Positions 17,288 through 26,764 of a DNA stretch of 64,000 nt are shown here, in pieces. The stretch is from positions 371,493-435,492 of the forward strand of contig NZ_WXYO01000008.1 in the NCBI RefSeq assembly GCF_009901585.1, written 5' to 3'. The translations under genes and the position numbers were made by a program. How positions within the stretch are numbered: the stretch's first letter is position 1; each line of letters begins with the position of its first letter. The DNA comes from Poritiphilus flavus. Its GTDB lineage: Bacteria; Bacteroidota; Bacteroidia; Flavobacteriales; Flavobacteriaceae. The notes under the pieces were generated by a model, which worked only from the letters and a program-made list of their open reading frames with translations, was not told the origin of the DNA and searched no databases.

Positions 17288-17674
17288 TTAATTCAATGCG
17301 AAGGGCGCGCTGAACTTGAAAGTGGGAACGTACACACGGAATTTTTCAGTGGAAGAGAAATTTACCATGTTGTAATGACCCTTCATAGCCCCAATCGGAG
17401 AGGCCAATAAACAACCAGAACTGTAAGTATGTGATTCACCAGGGCGTATCACAGGTTTCTTACCGATAACACCCTCACCATCCAAAACCTCAAAATCGTT
17501 TAAGGCGTCATAGATCTGCCAATGCCTTGAGGTGAGTTGTACGGAATCCTTACTCTGATTCTCAATGGTAATAGTGTATCCAAAAGCAAAATGCATTTTA
17601 TAATTTTTGAAGAAAGTTCCTTCAAAACTGGTATCTACTGAAATTTTAATGCCTTTGGTTACTTGTGTAATCAT
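17288..17674 (-). CDS. apaG: ApaG domain protein
   Basis: A 128-residue single-domain protein of the ApaG family, named for a cobalt/magnesium-efflux phenotype in enterobacteria and related to the F-box protein ApaG domain. The hallmark segments are YTITIENQSKDSVQLTSRHW (about 33-52) and the Gly-rich VLDGEGVIGKKPVIRPGES (63-81), followed by SPIGAMKGHYNM. It begins 9 bases after the DUF3667 stop, so the T9SS plug protein gene, DUF3667 and apaG likely form one transcript. Confidence 0.9.
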   Translation of the reverse strand: MITQVTKGIKISVDTSFEGTFFKNYKMHFAFGYTITIENQSKDSVQLTSRHWQIYDALNDFEVLDGEGVIGKKPVIRPGESHTYSSGCLLASPIGAMKGHYNMVNFSSTEKFRVYVPTFKFSAPFALN

Positions 17675-17683
17675 GGTCTGGAC

Positions 17684-18817
17684 CTAATATGTGAAAGCGC
17701 TGCCTAGCAAAAGTACCAGAGCAGCCACGCTCGCTAAAATAAAAAAAATAGTATTAAGGAACACGTATTTTAATATAGTTTTAAATCTTCCCTGGCCGTA
17801 GAATTTCCGCATGGACTTGTACAAGTAAAACGCGAAAATCAAAAAGAACAACCAGGAACTGTCTATATTAAAAACAGAATCCACTAAGAAACTAATTATG
17901 AGCAAGATAAATAATAAAGACTGATTATGAAAACTAAAGATCAGATTATCGGTGTAAGTATATTTTTTTCTGATGTAAACCAACCAGATGAATAAAGCAA
18001 AGACGGGTAGAAAGAAAAAAGTGGCAAAGGGTAACTTGGCCATCAGGGAATTCACAAAACTCCCCGGTTCCTGAGATACCTTGAGAATACTGTTTGCCAT
18101 ACCAAAGGCGACCCGATTCTCATAGCGGTCTTCTATCTCGTATTTAGAGTTAATTTCCTCAAAGGAATACAGCGTATCCTTTTGGATCAAAGCTACGAAC
18201 AGATCTCGTTTATAACCAATACGATCTAACAATGTGCTATCTCCTAATGAGGTGAAATAGGCCTTAGGATCTGAAGCCCTGATTGAATCTCGCCTGGCTT
18301 CCAGCTCTTGTTGCCTGCTGGCGGTTTCAGTTAATCTAAGCGAATCTATGACCCCTGCCGCCTCATCCGCTTCTTCGGCCATTGAAGACATTGTAAAATT
18401 CATTGGACCATCCATGACCAGTTGACCGTCCGTATTTTCCATCCCATAGCGGTCCAGCGCATCATAATTTCCACTAAAGCTCAGCATTAGAAAATAAACA
18501 ATCGCCAGGCTGAGCAAAAATCGAAAGGGATTTGTATAAGAGACCCGCTTTCCGGAAACATAATCCAGGGTGATTCTACCCGGTCTCAAAAGCATGGCTT
18601 TCAACGTCTTTAGAAGCTTGGAATCGTATGAGATCAGGCTGGAGAAAAACTCATCAAAAAAATCCTTGAGTGTAAGTTTTTTGGTGCTGTTAGCTTGGGA
18701 GCAGCTGGGGCAGAATTTGTCACTCATATCCAACGGGTGACCGCAATTCAAACATTTGGTCCCTCTGTATTTGAGTTGGTATCTGCCCTTGGGCACTATG
18801 GTTGGCTTATCCTCCAT
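17684..18817 (-). CDS. DUF3667 zinc-ribbon membrane protein
   Basis: A 377-residue protein. A zinc ribbon with Cys22, Cys25, Cys36 and Cys39 (CLNCGHPL and CPSCSQ) opens the protein. A short helical linker with SYDSKLLKTLKAMLLRPG follows, a DUF3667 hallmark, then a membrane segment (about 95-112), a long charged extracytoplasmic or cytoplasmic loop (115-265), and four further hydrophobic helices to the end. Function unknown. It lies between the DUF5103 gene and apaG. Confidence 0.85.
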   Translation of the reverse strand: MEDKPTIVPKGRYQLKYRGTKCLNCGHPLDMSDKFCPSCSQANSTKKLTLKDFFDEFFSSLISYDSKLLKTLKAMLLRPGRITLDYVSGKRVSYTNPFRFLLSLAIVYFLMLSFSGNYDALDRYGMENTDGQLVMDGPMNFTMSSMAEEADEAAGVIDSLRLTETASRQQELEARRDSIRASDPKAYFTSLGDSTLLDRIGYKRDLFVALIQKDTLYSFEEINSKYEIEDRYENRVAFGMANSILKVSQEPGSFVNSLMAKLPFATFFFLPVFALFIWLVYIRKKYTYTDNLIFSFHNQSLLFILLIISFLVDSVFNIDSSWLFFLIFAFYLYKSMRKFYGQGRFKTILKYVFLNTIFFILASVAALVLLLGSAFTY

Positions 18818-18850
18818 TTATCCCTGTCTCCTGGATAAGCTAAAGATACG

Positions 18851-20095
18851 CTAATTGGTAATATCCCTGGAATTCGTGCTTCCAATACCGATTATGCTGT
18901 CGTAGAGATCGCCAAAGTCACGGTAATACACGAGAATGGTATAGTTGTTTTCGGTAAAGTGAAAATTCCCCGAAACCGTATTGAGTTCCACAATTCCACC
19001 TTCCGTCTGCATCACGTATTTGTAATTGTAGAAGCCCTGTTTGAGACGGATCCTTACTTCCAGGTTACCGGTTTCCTCATTGTACGTCATGCGATTTTCA
19101 TCGGTTAAGCCGTAATTATTGTATTTGCCAAATACATAAACTTCATTGAGGCCAATAAGTTCCGTATACGGCAGGCTGAAATGCACATCGGTATATTCCG
19201 CCTCCCGGGAGACATCCTCACCCTGAAGTGTACGTATGGCGAAATCTCCATTGACGTCCGGGAAATAGGTATAAGGTAGCTCACTCCGGAACCGGTCGCG
19301 GAACAGATAATGATGATACACATCCTTGAATTCAATATGTGATATCACCGCGCTGGGAGCCCGCAAGTCCTTGGTGTCGAAATTCAGGTATTCGTTCCCT
19401 CCGAAGAAAGCGGTTTCCTGATCGTAGCGATAGGTCAATTCGTTGCCCAGGGTGTATTGTGGCCTTATGTCGTAAAGCGCTGTAGGCCAATGATAGTTTT
19501 GCAAAATAGCCACTTTGATCTCCCTTTTTGGATTTACCCATTGAAAGCCCGCTGAGTTGATCGTGAACTGTACGGATTGCTTTTCATTCAGAAAATCAAA
19601 GTCCCTTGAACGCCTGGTAGTGGCAATTACTTTGACAATATCCTTGTAGACGACAAATCGCCTGGAGAACTGCAGCTCGTAAAACATGTTATAGATCTCC
19701 AGCACATAATTCCCGCTCACTCTCAGGCGTACGTTGTCGTTAGGAATGGTAAGGCGATAGTTGGAATAGGGTTGCAGGGTGGTATAACTGTTCTCATAAT
19801 CGATGATTCGCTGGTTATCTACACCGATGAGATATTGTGATTTTAAAAGGTCGGATGGCGTCCAGTCGTAGTCGCAATGCACGATCTTGTAGTAGTAATC
19901 CTGTTCGTTGGCAAGTATATCGTCAAACTCCAGGTATATAGTCTCCCCTAACTGAACAATGGGAAATTGATCTTCAGTTGGCCCTTTAAAAATAATCGAC
20001 TTGATATTTGCCGGTGCATCCACCTCTACCTGCACCTGTGAAAACAGCGAAATAGAACAAAAAAACAACAGAAGCTGTTTAAGATTTACGGGCAT
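18851..20095 (-). CDS. Type IX secretion system plug protein (DUF5103)
   Basis: A 414-residue exported protein with a signal peptide (residues 1-22). It matches DUF5103, whose members act as the plug of the T9SS outer-membrane translocon. The conserved opening includes IKSIIFKG near 29-36 and FPIVQLGETIYLEFDDI; the YYYKIVHCDYDWTPSDLLKS stretch near 66-85 is another hallmark. This links the window to the T9SS that is expected to export the surface proteins encoded at 34.8-45 kb. A TACCTTTG element lies 20 bases upstream. Confidence 0.85.
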   Translation of the reverse strand: MPVNLKQLLLFFCSISLFSQVQVEVDAPANIKSIIFKGPTEDQFPIVQLGETIYLEFDDILANEQDYYYKIVHCDYDWTPSDLLKSQYLIGVDNQRIIDYENSYTTLQPYSNYRLTIPNDNVRLRVSGNYVLEIYNMFYELQFSRRFVVYKDIVKVIATTRRSRDFDFLNEKQSVQFTINSAGFQWVNPKREIKVAILQNYHWPTALYDIRPQYTLGNELTYRYDQETAFFGGNEYLNFDTKDLRAPSAVISHIEFKDVYHHYLFRDRFRSELPYTYFPDVNGDFAIRTLQGEDVSREAEYTDVHFSLPYTELIGLNEVYVFGKYNNYGLTDENRMTYNEETGNLEVRIRLKQGFYNYKYVMQTEGGIVELNTVSGNFHFTENNYTILVYYRDFGDLYDSIIGIGSTNSRDITN

Positions 20096-20114
20096 TTTTT
20101 GAGCTTTTAATAGG

Positions 20115-20122
20115 CAAAGGTA
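20115..20122 (-). promoter_or_regulatory. Candidate -7 promoter element for the DUF5103 gene
   Basis: The minus strand reads TACCTTTG, an exact TAnnTTTG match, 20 bases before the start of the plug-protein gene. A TTTTTG lies too close upstream to serve as the -33 element. Confidence 0.45.
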
Positions 20123-20205
20123 AACAAAAAGCGTGCCCTTAAAATTCCTATCGATGTAAACCCCAAATTTCTAGACAATAATTATGAAAACTTTCTTTTC
20201 TTTGG

Positions 20206-20213
20206 TATTTTTG
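20206..20213 (+). promoter_or_regulatory. Candidate -7 promoter element for the nqr operon
   Basis: TATTTTTG matches TAnnTTTG and would place transcription start near 20220, giving a leader of about 28 bases before nqrA. No -33 TTTG at the proper spacing is clear. Confidence 0.4.
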
Positions 20214-20247
20214 CTGGAAATTTTGATAACCTAAGGTCTACCTTAAT

Positions 20248-21600
20248 ATGTCCAAAGACATCCGAATTAAAAAAGGCTTAAACATAAACCTTGTCGGTGC
20301 AGCGGAACATACTACTTCCAAAGCTGCTTTAAGTAACGTTTACGCAATCAACCTCCTCGATTTTCACGGTTTGACCCCAAAAATGCTCGTTAAAGAGGGC
20401 GCAGAGATCAAAGCCGGAGAACCGATTTTCTACAACAAGAACAATGAAAACATGCTTTTCGTTGCTCCCGTCAGTGGAGAATTGATAGAAATAGTAAGAG
20501 GGGCCAGGAGAAAGATCCTGACAATTAAGATTCTGGCAGACAAAAGCCAGGAATTCATTACGCACGATAAACTGGATCCGGCAACGGCATCATCCGATGC
20601 CATTCGGTCCTTTTTGCTAAAATCCGGATGCTGGCCATTTATACGCCAAAGGCCTTACGATCTGATCGCAGATCCGGAAACCACACCTAAAGCCATTTTT
20701 ATTTCTGGTTATGTAACGGCACCTCTGGCCGCAGACCTCAACTACAGCCTCAAAGGGAAAGAAGAATTCCTGCAGGCGGCTATTACCGCTTTGGGAAAAC
20801 TTACCCCGGGTAAGATCCATATTTCGATAGGAAAGTCAGGTGATTCACCATTACAGGGCCTTAACGGTATAGAACTGCACAAAGTAAGCGGTCCTCATCC
20901 AGCCGGGCTGGTCGGGACGCAGATCAACAAGATAGACCCTATCAATAAAGGGGAATTGGTATGGACCATTTCACCACAGGATCTTGTTATCCTTGGGGAG
21001 ACCATGCTTAGCGGAAAATTCAATGCGGAGCGAACTGTTGCGCTTGTCGGGGCATCCGTTAAAGAACCAAAGTACTACACCACTAAAATAGGTGCTGAAG
21101 TAGCAACTTTTCTGTATGCCAGTGGAGTGAATACTGATAATTTCAGGGTTATCAACGGGGATGTACTGACAGGTTCAACCGTAAAACCGGATGGTTATCT
21201 CGGTTTTTACAATACAACCGTTACGGCAATCCCTGAAGGAGATGACTATGAGTTCTTCGGATGGAACAAACCCATCTTCAATAAAATATCAAACACCAGG
21301 GCACTGACCTTCTCCTGGTTGCAACCTAAAAAGAAATACAACCTTACCACTAACACTAACGGTGAACACCGGGCATTTGTCATTACGGGGCACTACGAAG
21401 AGGTATTTCCAATGGATATATATCCCTTGCAACTCCTCAAGGCCTGTATGGTAAAAGATCTGGATGAGATGGAGCAACTCGGGCTTTACGAAGTGATACC
21501 TGAAGACTTCGCCCTGACAGAATTTGTCTGCATCTCCAAACAACCGCATCAACAAATAATTCGGGAAGGACTGGACTTACTCCACAAAGAAATCGGATAG
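20248..21600 (+). CDS. nqrA: Na+-translocating NADH:quinone reductase subunit A
   Basis: A 450-residue cytoplasmic-face subunit of Na+-NQR, which couples electron transfer from NADH to quinone with sodium export. It has the family opening IRIKKGLNINLVGAAE and the segment HKVSGPHPAGLVGTQINKID near residues 210-229. It opens the six-gene nqr operon, and the next gene starts two bases after its stop. Size and order fit the canonical operon. Confidence 0.95.
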   Translation: MSKDIRIKKGLNINLVGAAEHTTSKAALSNVYAINLLDFHGLTPKMLVKEGAEIKAGEPIFYNKNNENMLFVAPVSGELIEIVRGARRKILTIKILADKSQEFITHDKLDPATASSDAIRSFLLKSGCWPFIRQRPYDLIADPETTPKAIFISGYVTAPLAADLNYSLKGKEEFLQAAITALGKLTPGKIHISIGKSGDSPLQGLNGIELHKVSGPHPAGLVGTQINKIDPINKGELVWTISPQDLVILGETMLSGKFNAERTVALVGASVKEPKYYTTKIGAEVATFLYASGVNTDNFRVINGDVLTGSTVKPDGYLGFYNTTVTAIPEGDDYEFFGWNKPIFNKISNTRALTFSWLQPKKKYNLTTNTNGEHRAFVITGHYEEVFPMDIYPLQLLKACMVKDLDEMEQLGLYEVIPEDFALTEFVCISKQPHQQIIREGLDLLHKEIG

Positions 21601-21602
21601 AA

Positions 21603-22868
21603 ATGAGCGATAAAAGACTGACTTTCAAGAAACGTTTACATATTCTAAAGCACCACTACAGGGGCAAAAAAATGGCACCGGCATTTAATGCCTTCCACAC
21701 TTTTTTGTTCGCTCCGAATGAAACTACGCATTCCGGGAGCCATGTAAGGGTGGCAGATGATCTCAAACGCGCCATGAACACGGTGATCATGGCATTGATC
21801 CCCGTGTTGCTGTTTTCATTTTTTAACACAGGTTACCAGCACTATTCTGCAATAAACGGTTTCCCTCAGGCATTTTCAATCTGGGATCACTTCCTGACCT
21901 GGGAAAATTTCTGGCTTGGATTCAAGCTGGTTATGCCGCTGGTAGTTGTTTCCTATGGAGTGGGTCTGCTGATCGAATTCATCTTCGCGGTGATCAAGGG
22001 TCATGAAGTGGAAGAGGGTTATCTCGTTACGGGAATGCTGGTTCCGCTGATAGTACCCGTAGATACCCCGCTTTGGATGCTTGCAGTAGCCGTAGTCTTC
22101 GGAGTAGTGATTGGAAAAGAAGTTTTTGGAGGTACGGGAATGAATATCCTCAATCCCGCGCTGACCATAAGGGCCTTCCTGTTTTTCGCATATCCTACAT
22201 GGATGAGTGGCGATAAAGTGTGGGTTCACGGTGCGGTAGAAAGAACAGGTACACCGGATGCCATTTCCGGAGAAACCATTTTGGGTTATCTGGCTCAGAA
22301 CGGAAGTTATGAGTATTCGCTATCCGATATGTTCTTTGGGTTTATCCCTGGCTCCGTAGGTGAAACCTCAACCTTTCTGATCTTACTGGGAGGACTATTC
22401 CTGATCTTTAGCAAGATCGCTAGTTGGCGTATCATGGTAAGTGCCGTGATCGGTTCCCTGGTCATGGGGTTGATCTTCAATGGAGTGGTCGACGCCGGAT
22501 GGATCAGTACCGGAAGTAAGTTTTACGGACTTATGAGTTTTGAATTCTGGCAGCATTTGCTGGTAGGCGGACTCGCATTTGGTATCGTTTACATGGCCAC
22601 CGACCCGGTGACAGGGGCTCAGACGAATCGTGGCAAGTGGATCTATGGTTTCCTGATTGGATTTATTTCGGTAATGATACGGGTATTCAATCCGGCCTAT
22701 CCGGAAGGAGTCTTTCTGGCGATTCTGTTGATGAATGTATTTGCACCTACCATAGATCATTACGTGGTAAGAGGCAATGTCAGAAGAAGGATGAAAAGAT
22801 TGAAGCACGCTACTATCCTTCCGAAGGATACTGAGCAGGCTGAAGTTCCAAAAGTAGAAACAGTTTAA
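21603..22868 (+). CDS. nqrB: Na+-translocating NADH:quinone reductase subunit B
   Basis: A 421-residue membrane subunit with about ten helices that holds a covalently bound FMN and riboflavin. The flavin-attachment threonine is predicted at Thr225 in DAISGETILG; the usual motif is SGAT, so the Ala before Thr is Glu here. GGTGMNILNPALTIRAF near 177-193 and YMATDPVTGAQTNRGKW near 334-350 are conserved features. It follows nqrA by two bases. Confidence 0.95.
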   Translation: MSDKRLTFKKRLHILKHHYRGKKMAPAFNAFHTFLFAPNETTHSGSHVRVADDLKRAMNTVIMALIPVLLFSFFNTGYQHYSAINGFPQAFSIWDHFLTWENFWLGFKLVMPLVVVSYGVGLLIEFIFAVIKGHEVEEGYLVTGMLVPLIVPVDTPLWMLAVAVVFGVVIGKEVFGGTGMNILNPALTIRAFLFFAYPTWMSGDKVWVHGAVERTGTPDAISGETILGYLAQNGSYEYSLSDMFFGFIPGSVGETSTFLILLGGLFLIFSKIASWRIMVSAVIGSLVMGLIFNGVVDAGWISTGSKFYGLMSFEFWQHLLVGGLAFGIVYMATDPVTGAQTNRGKWIYGFLIGFISVMIRVFNPAYPEGVFLAILLMNVFAPTIDHYVVRGNVRRRMKRLKHATILPKDTEQAEVPKVETV

Positions 22869-22870
22869 TC

Positions 22871-23620
22871 ATGGCGATAAATACGGAAAAGAACATTTAT
22901 ACGGTAATTTTTGCGATGCTGATGGTAGTCGTGGTAGGAACCATACTGGCCTTCCTGGCTTCCGGACTAAGCGACCGTATCAAAGAAAATGAGCGTTTTG
23001 AAAAACAGCAGAATATCCTCTATGCAATGGGGGTAAATGAGAATGAAGATGAAGGCAGCGTTAATTTCATTCCGACCGATAGGGTAGAAGGAGAGTTCTC
23101 CAAATACATCAAAGAACAATTGGTCATCAACGGGGATCAGATCACCCAGGACGACGAAGCCTACCTGATTGACCTTAAAAAGGAACTGGCCGTTGCCAAG
23201 GCTGGAAACACACCCCGGCTTCCGGTTTTCATAGGCGAAAAAGACAGTAAAAAATATTACATACTCCCAATGTACGGTAAAGGGCTCTGGGACGCGATCT
23301 GGGGATTTGTTGCCCTGGATGAGAATATGGTGGTACAAGGAGTTTACTTTGATCACAAGGGAGAAACCCCTGGCCTTGGCGCTAATATCAAACAACGATA
23401 TTTTATGGACGATTTTGAAGGAGAATCCATTCTTTCAGGATCCAGATATGCCGGAATAAACGTGGCCAAGGGAAATAACGATCCGGTGAACAAAATAAAA
23501 GATGACAATGAGGTCGACGCCCTTGCGGGTGCGACTATAACCGGAAATGGAGTTTCAGCCATGATACGGGAAAGTATAAACCTTTACAGAGACTATTTAG
23601 AAACTATTAGAGCAAAATAA
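22871..23620 (+). CDS. nqrC: Na+-translocating NADH:quinone reductase subunit C
   Basis: A 249-residue subunit with one N-terminal membrane helix (about 8-32) and a periplasmic FMN-binding domain. The flavinylation motif DALAGATITG contains Thr222 as the expected FMN acceptor. GLWDAIWGFVALDENM near 138-153 and DHKGETPGLGANI near 161-173 are conserved. The gene is packed two bases after nqrB and one base before nqrD. Confidence 0.95.
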   Translation: MAINTEKNIYTVIFAMLMVVVVGTILAFLASGLSDRIKENERFEKQQNILYAMGVNENEDEGSVNFIPTDRVEGEFSKYIKEQLVINGDQITQDDEAYLIDLKKELAVAKAGNTPRLPVFIGEKDSKKYYILPMYGKGLWDAIWGFVALDENMVVQGVYFDHKGETPGLGANIKQRYFMDDFEGESILSGSRYAGINVAKGNNDPVNKIKDDNEVDALAGATITGNGVSAMIRESINLYRDYLETIRAK

Positions 23621-23621
23621 G

Positions 23622-24269
23622 ATGGCACTACTCTCAAAGAAAGATGCAAATCTGATATTGGATCCACTGGCGGATAACAACCCGATTACCATACAGGTTT
23701 TGGGGATATGTTCTGCCCTGGCAATTACAGCTGAACTTCAGGCTTCCCTGGTAATGGCCCTTTCGGTAATTTTCGTTTTGGGCGTCGGAAACGTGGTAAT
23801 CTCCCTGATGCGGAACATTATCCCTTCAAAGATCCGGATCATCGTACAGCTGATCGTAGTGGCCACTCTGGTAATTATTGTAGACCAGGTTTTAAAAGCA
23901 TACGCATACACCTTAAGCAAGACCCTTGCGGTGTTTGTAGGGCTTATCATAACCAACTGTATCATCATGGGACGATTTGAGGCCTTTGCCCTGGGTAATG
24001 GCCCCTGGAAGTCCTTCCTCGATGGCATTGGAAACGCCCTGGGATACGGTGTAATTCTGATCATTGTAGGCTTCTTCAGGGAGCTTTTAGGATCCGGTAC
24101 CCTTTTCGGCATCCCGGTATTGGGGAACCCCATTGAAAAAACCGGACTGTACGCAACAGGTTATGAGAACAATGGGTTTATGATAATCCCGCCAGCCGCA
24201 TTGATTGTTGTTGGAATTGTTATTTGGGTACAACGCTCTAAAAATAGGGCCTTGATAGAAGAAAATTAA
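23622..24269 (+). CDS. nqrD: Na+-translocating NADH:quinone reductase subunit D
   Basis: A 215-residue integral membrane subunit with about six helices. It has the conserved NCIIMGRFEAFALGNGPWKS near residues 110-129, whose Cys is one ligand of the intramembrane iron centre shared with NqrE. DPLADNNPITIQVLGICSAL near the start holds a second Cys in the symmetrical position. Confidence 0.95.
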   Translation: MALLSKKDANLILDPLADNNPITIQVLGICSALAITAELQASLVMALSVIFVLGVGNVVISLMRNIIPSKIRIIVQLIVVATLVIIVDQVLKAYAYTLSKTLAVFVGLIITNCIIMGRFEAFALGNGPWKSFLDGIGNALGYGVILIIVGFFRELLGSGTLFGIPVLGNPIEKTGLYATGYENNGFMIIPPAALIVVGIVIWVQRSKNRALIEEN

Positions 24270-24290
24270 TCAGAAGATAAAGGAAAGCAT

Positions 24291-25040
24291 ATGTTAGAGC
24301 ATGTAGAATTATTTTTTAAGTCCATCTTCATAGATAATATGGTATTCGCCGTATTCCTGGGAATGTGCTCCTATTTGGCGGTTTCCAAGAAGGTAGCTAC
24401 GGCCGTAGGTCTTGGTGCTGCGGTGATATTCGTATTGGCCGTTACCGTTCCCTTGAACTGGTTGCTGGATCAATACTTATTACAGGACGGCGCGCTTGCC
24501 TGGTTAGGACCTGAGTACGCGGATTACAACCTGAGTTTTCTATCCTTTATTCTGTTTATCGCAACAATCGCCACCATGGTGCAGCTTGTAGAGATAGTTG
24601 TTGAGAAATTCTCACCAGCCCTTTACAATTCTCTGGGGATCTTTTTGCCGCTGATCGCCGTAAACTGCGCGATCCTGGGAGGCTCTCTCTTTATGCAAGC
24701 CCGTGAGATCCCAACATTAGGCCTCGCCTTTAACTATGGGGTAAGCTCTGGTATCGGATGGTTTTTAGCCATTCTTGCCATTGCCGCGATCCGCGAGAAA
24801 ATTCGATATTCCAACGTCCCCGCTCCTTTGAGAGGCCTGGGAATTACCTTTATTATTACAGGTTTGATGGGTATTGGTTTTCAGAGTTTCGGAGGAATGC
24901 TTACCGGGGGAGATGACGGTGCCGCCGCGGAAGAAGAAACCACTGCTCAGAAAATAGAAGAAGTTCAAAAAGAAGAGAAAGAGGAGATCGATGAAAATGC
25001 GGTTTCCTATACTGATGAAGCATTAAACGCAAATCCATGA
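24291..25040 (+). CDS. nqrE: Na+-translocating NADH:quinone reductase subunit E, with acidic tail
   Basis: A 249-residue membrane subunit, homologous to NqrD with inverted topology. Cys residues in FLGMCSYLAV and AVNCAILGGSLFM are the expected iron ligands. The canonical protein ends near residue 200; here a further 40-odd residues rich in Glu and Lys follow the last helix, for example EEVQKEEKEEIDENA. The final four bases overlap the nqrF start. Confidence 0.94.
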   Translation: MLEHVELFFKSIFIDNMVFAVFLGMCSYLAVSKKVATAVGLGAAVIFVLAVTVPLNWLLDQYLLQDGALAWLGPEYADYNLSFLSFILFIATIATMVQLVEIVVEKFSPALYNSLGIFLPLIAVNCAILGGSLFMQAREIPTLGLAFNYGVSSGIGWFLAILAIAAIREKIRYSNVPAPLRGLGITFIITGLMGIGFQSFGGMLTGGDDGAAAEEETTAQKIEEVQKEEKEEIDENAVSYTDEALNANP

Positions 25041-26344
25041 TATTAGCTACAAGCACAGTTGGTACTATTGTTATTACGGTGATCGCCTTTATGGTCCTAC
25101 TATTGATGTTAGTGGCCCTATTGTTGTTTACCAAAGAAAAATTATCCCCCTCAGGACCGGTTACCATAACTATTAATGGTGAGAAGCAAGTTGAAGTGGC
25201 TTCGGGCAGTTCCCTGCTGTCTACCCTGGGGAATCAAAAGATCTTTCTACCTTCTGCCTGCGGAGGCGGGGGTACCTGCATCCAGTGCGAATGCCATGTG
25301 CTCTCCGGTGGAGGAGAAGCACTGCCTACAGAAACGCCACACTTTTCCAAGCGTGAATTGAACGAAGGAGCAAGGCTGGCCTGTCAGGTTAAGGTAAAGC
25401 AGGATATGGATATCACTATCCCGGAGGAAGTTTTCGGGATCAAGAAGTGGGAAGCCACGGTTGTCAGGAATTTCAACGTAGCCTCATTTATAAAGGAATT
25501 CGTAGTAGAGATCCCGGAGGATATGAACTATAAGGCGGGAGGATATATACAGATTGAGATCCCTCCTTGTGAAATTAAGTATTCGGATATAGATATTACC
25601 GCGCACCCGGATGAACATGAAACTCCGGATAAGTTCCAAACGGAATGGGACAAGTTTAATCTCTGGCCCCTGGTAATGAAGAATTCAGAGATTGTGGAAA
25701 GGGCTTATTCTATGGCTTCTTACCCAGCTGAAGGAAGGGAGATCATGCTTAATGTACGTATCGCGACTCCACCATGGGATCGTTCTAAGAACGGTTGGAT
25801 GGATGTAAATCCAGGTGTGGCGTCTTCCTATATCTTCGCACAAAAACCAGGAGATAAGGTTACTATATCAGGACCTTACGGAGAGTTCTTTATAAACGAA
25901 TCCGAATCGGAAATGCTGTATGTTGGGGGTGGTGCCGGAATGGCTCCTATGCGCTCACATCTGTATCACCTCTTTAAGACCCTTAAAACAAATCGAAAGG
26001 TTACCTACTGGTACGGAGGGCGCTCTAAGCGGGAACTGTTCTATATAGATCACTTTAAGCAGTTGGAAGAAGAATTTCCGAACTTCAAGTTCTATATGGC
26101 CTTATCCGAGCCGCTGGAAGAGGATAACTGGAAGGTAAAAGAGAATCTGGAAGGTGAAGGCGATGGTTTTGTTGGATTTATCCACAACTGTGTGATCGAC
26201 AATTACCTGAATGATCACGAAGCCCCTGAAGATATTGAATTGTATTTCTGTGGCCCGCCATTGATGAATAAGGCTGTACAGAAAATGGGAGAAGACTTCG
26301 GAATCCCGGACGAGCACATCAGATTTGATGACTTTGGCGGATAA
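25037..26344 (+). CDS. nqrF: Na+-translocating NADH:quinone reductase subunit F
   Basis: A 435-residue subunit that takes electrons from NADH. It has one N-terminal membrane helix (about 8-30), a 2Fe-2S ferredoxin domain with [14 protein letters not shown] and a later ARLACQ, an FAD-binding domain with RAYSMASYP, and a C-terminal NAD(P)H-binding domain ([14 protein letters not shown] and [12 protein letters not shown]). It closes the nqr operon, followed by a hairpin terminator 20 bases after the stop. Confidence 0.95.
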   Translation: MILATSTVGTIVITVIAFMVLLLMLVALLLFTKEKLSPSGPVTITINGEKQVEVASGSSLLSTLGNQKIFLPSACGGGGTCIQCECHVLSGGGEALPTETPHFSKRELNEGARLACQVKVKQDMDITIPEEVFGIKKWEATVVRNFNVASFIKEFVVEIPEDMNYKAGGYIQIEIPPCEIKYSDIDITAHPDEHETPDKFQTEWDKFNLWPLVMKNSEIVERAYSMASYPAEGREIMLNVRIATPPWDRSKNGWMDVNPGVASSYIFAQKPGDKVTISGPYGEFFINESESEMLYVGGGAGMAPMRSHLYHLFKTLKTNRKVTYWYGGRSKRELFYIDHFKQLEEEFPNFKFYMALSEPLEEDNWKVKENLEGEGDGFVGFIHNCVIDNYLNDHEAPEDIELYFCGPPLMNKAVQKMGEDFGIPDEHIRFDDFGG

Positions 26345-26364
26345 ATCGTCTGTCACAATAAACA

Positions 26365-26394
26365 AAACCGGTATCCAAAAAATATCGGTTTTTT
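26365..26394 (+). terminator. Rho-independent terminator after nqrF
   Basis: AAACCGGTAT (26365-26374) pairs with ATATCGGTTT (26382-26391), with one G-T wobble and a seven-base loop, followed by a run of T. It lies between nqrF and the 118-residue gene, so the latter and apbE need readthrough or their own promoter. Confidence 0.75.
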
Positions 26395-26407
26395 AATACC
26401 ATATAAA

Positions 26408-26764
26408 ATGCAGGCACTGACGGAGCAGGAATTGCACAACCTGGCGATGAATATAGTAGGCAGAGAACTGGAAGCTGCCGGTTACGAATTCATGGGAGTC
26501 AACAGTAAACCTAAAAAGAACCCGCAGTTTGTGTGTCTCAGGGAAAAAGAATTGCACTTTATAGTCGTCAGGAGCGTGGCATACCCTGATGATCCAAAAG
26601 AATACGATAAGGAACTACTGGAAAAAGTTAAGGCCCATGCCCTCAAATACGAGGCCCGGACCTACTATGCGGGAGTAGGCCTGTCTAATGCGGAAAACCG
26701 GGAACTCCCGGTATATTTGAATGAAAGCTATATTGTTGAATATGACGGGCTTATTGAGGTTTAG
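26408..26764 (+). CDS. Small conserved protein of the nqr-apbE region
   Basis: A 118-residue soluble protein, all alpha/beta, with no membrane segment and no cofactor motif. Similar proteins occur at this place in Flavobacteriaceae and are often mislabelled as NqrF, although they share no domain with it. The segment NPQFVCLREKELHFIVVR near 39-56 is distinctive. The end overlaps apbE by 23 or more bases. A role in assembly of the NQR complex is possible but is only inference from position. Confidence 0.75.
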   Translation: MQALTEQELHNLAMNIVGRELEAAGYEFMGVNSKPKKNPQFVCLREKELHFIVVRSVAYPDDPKEYDKELLEKVKAHALKYEARTYYAGVGLSNAENRELPVYLNESYIVEYDGLIEV

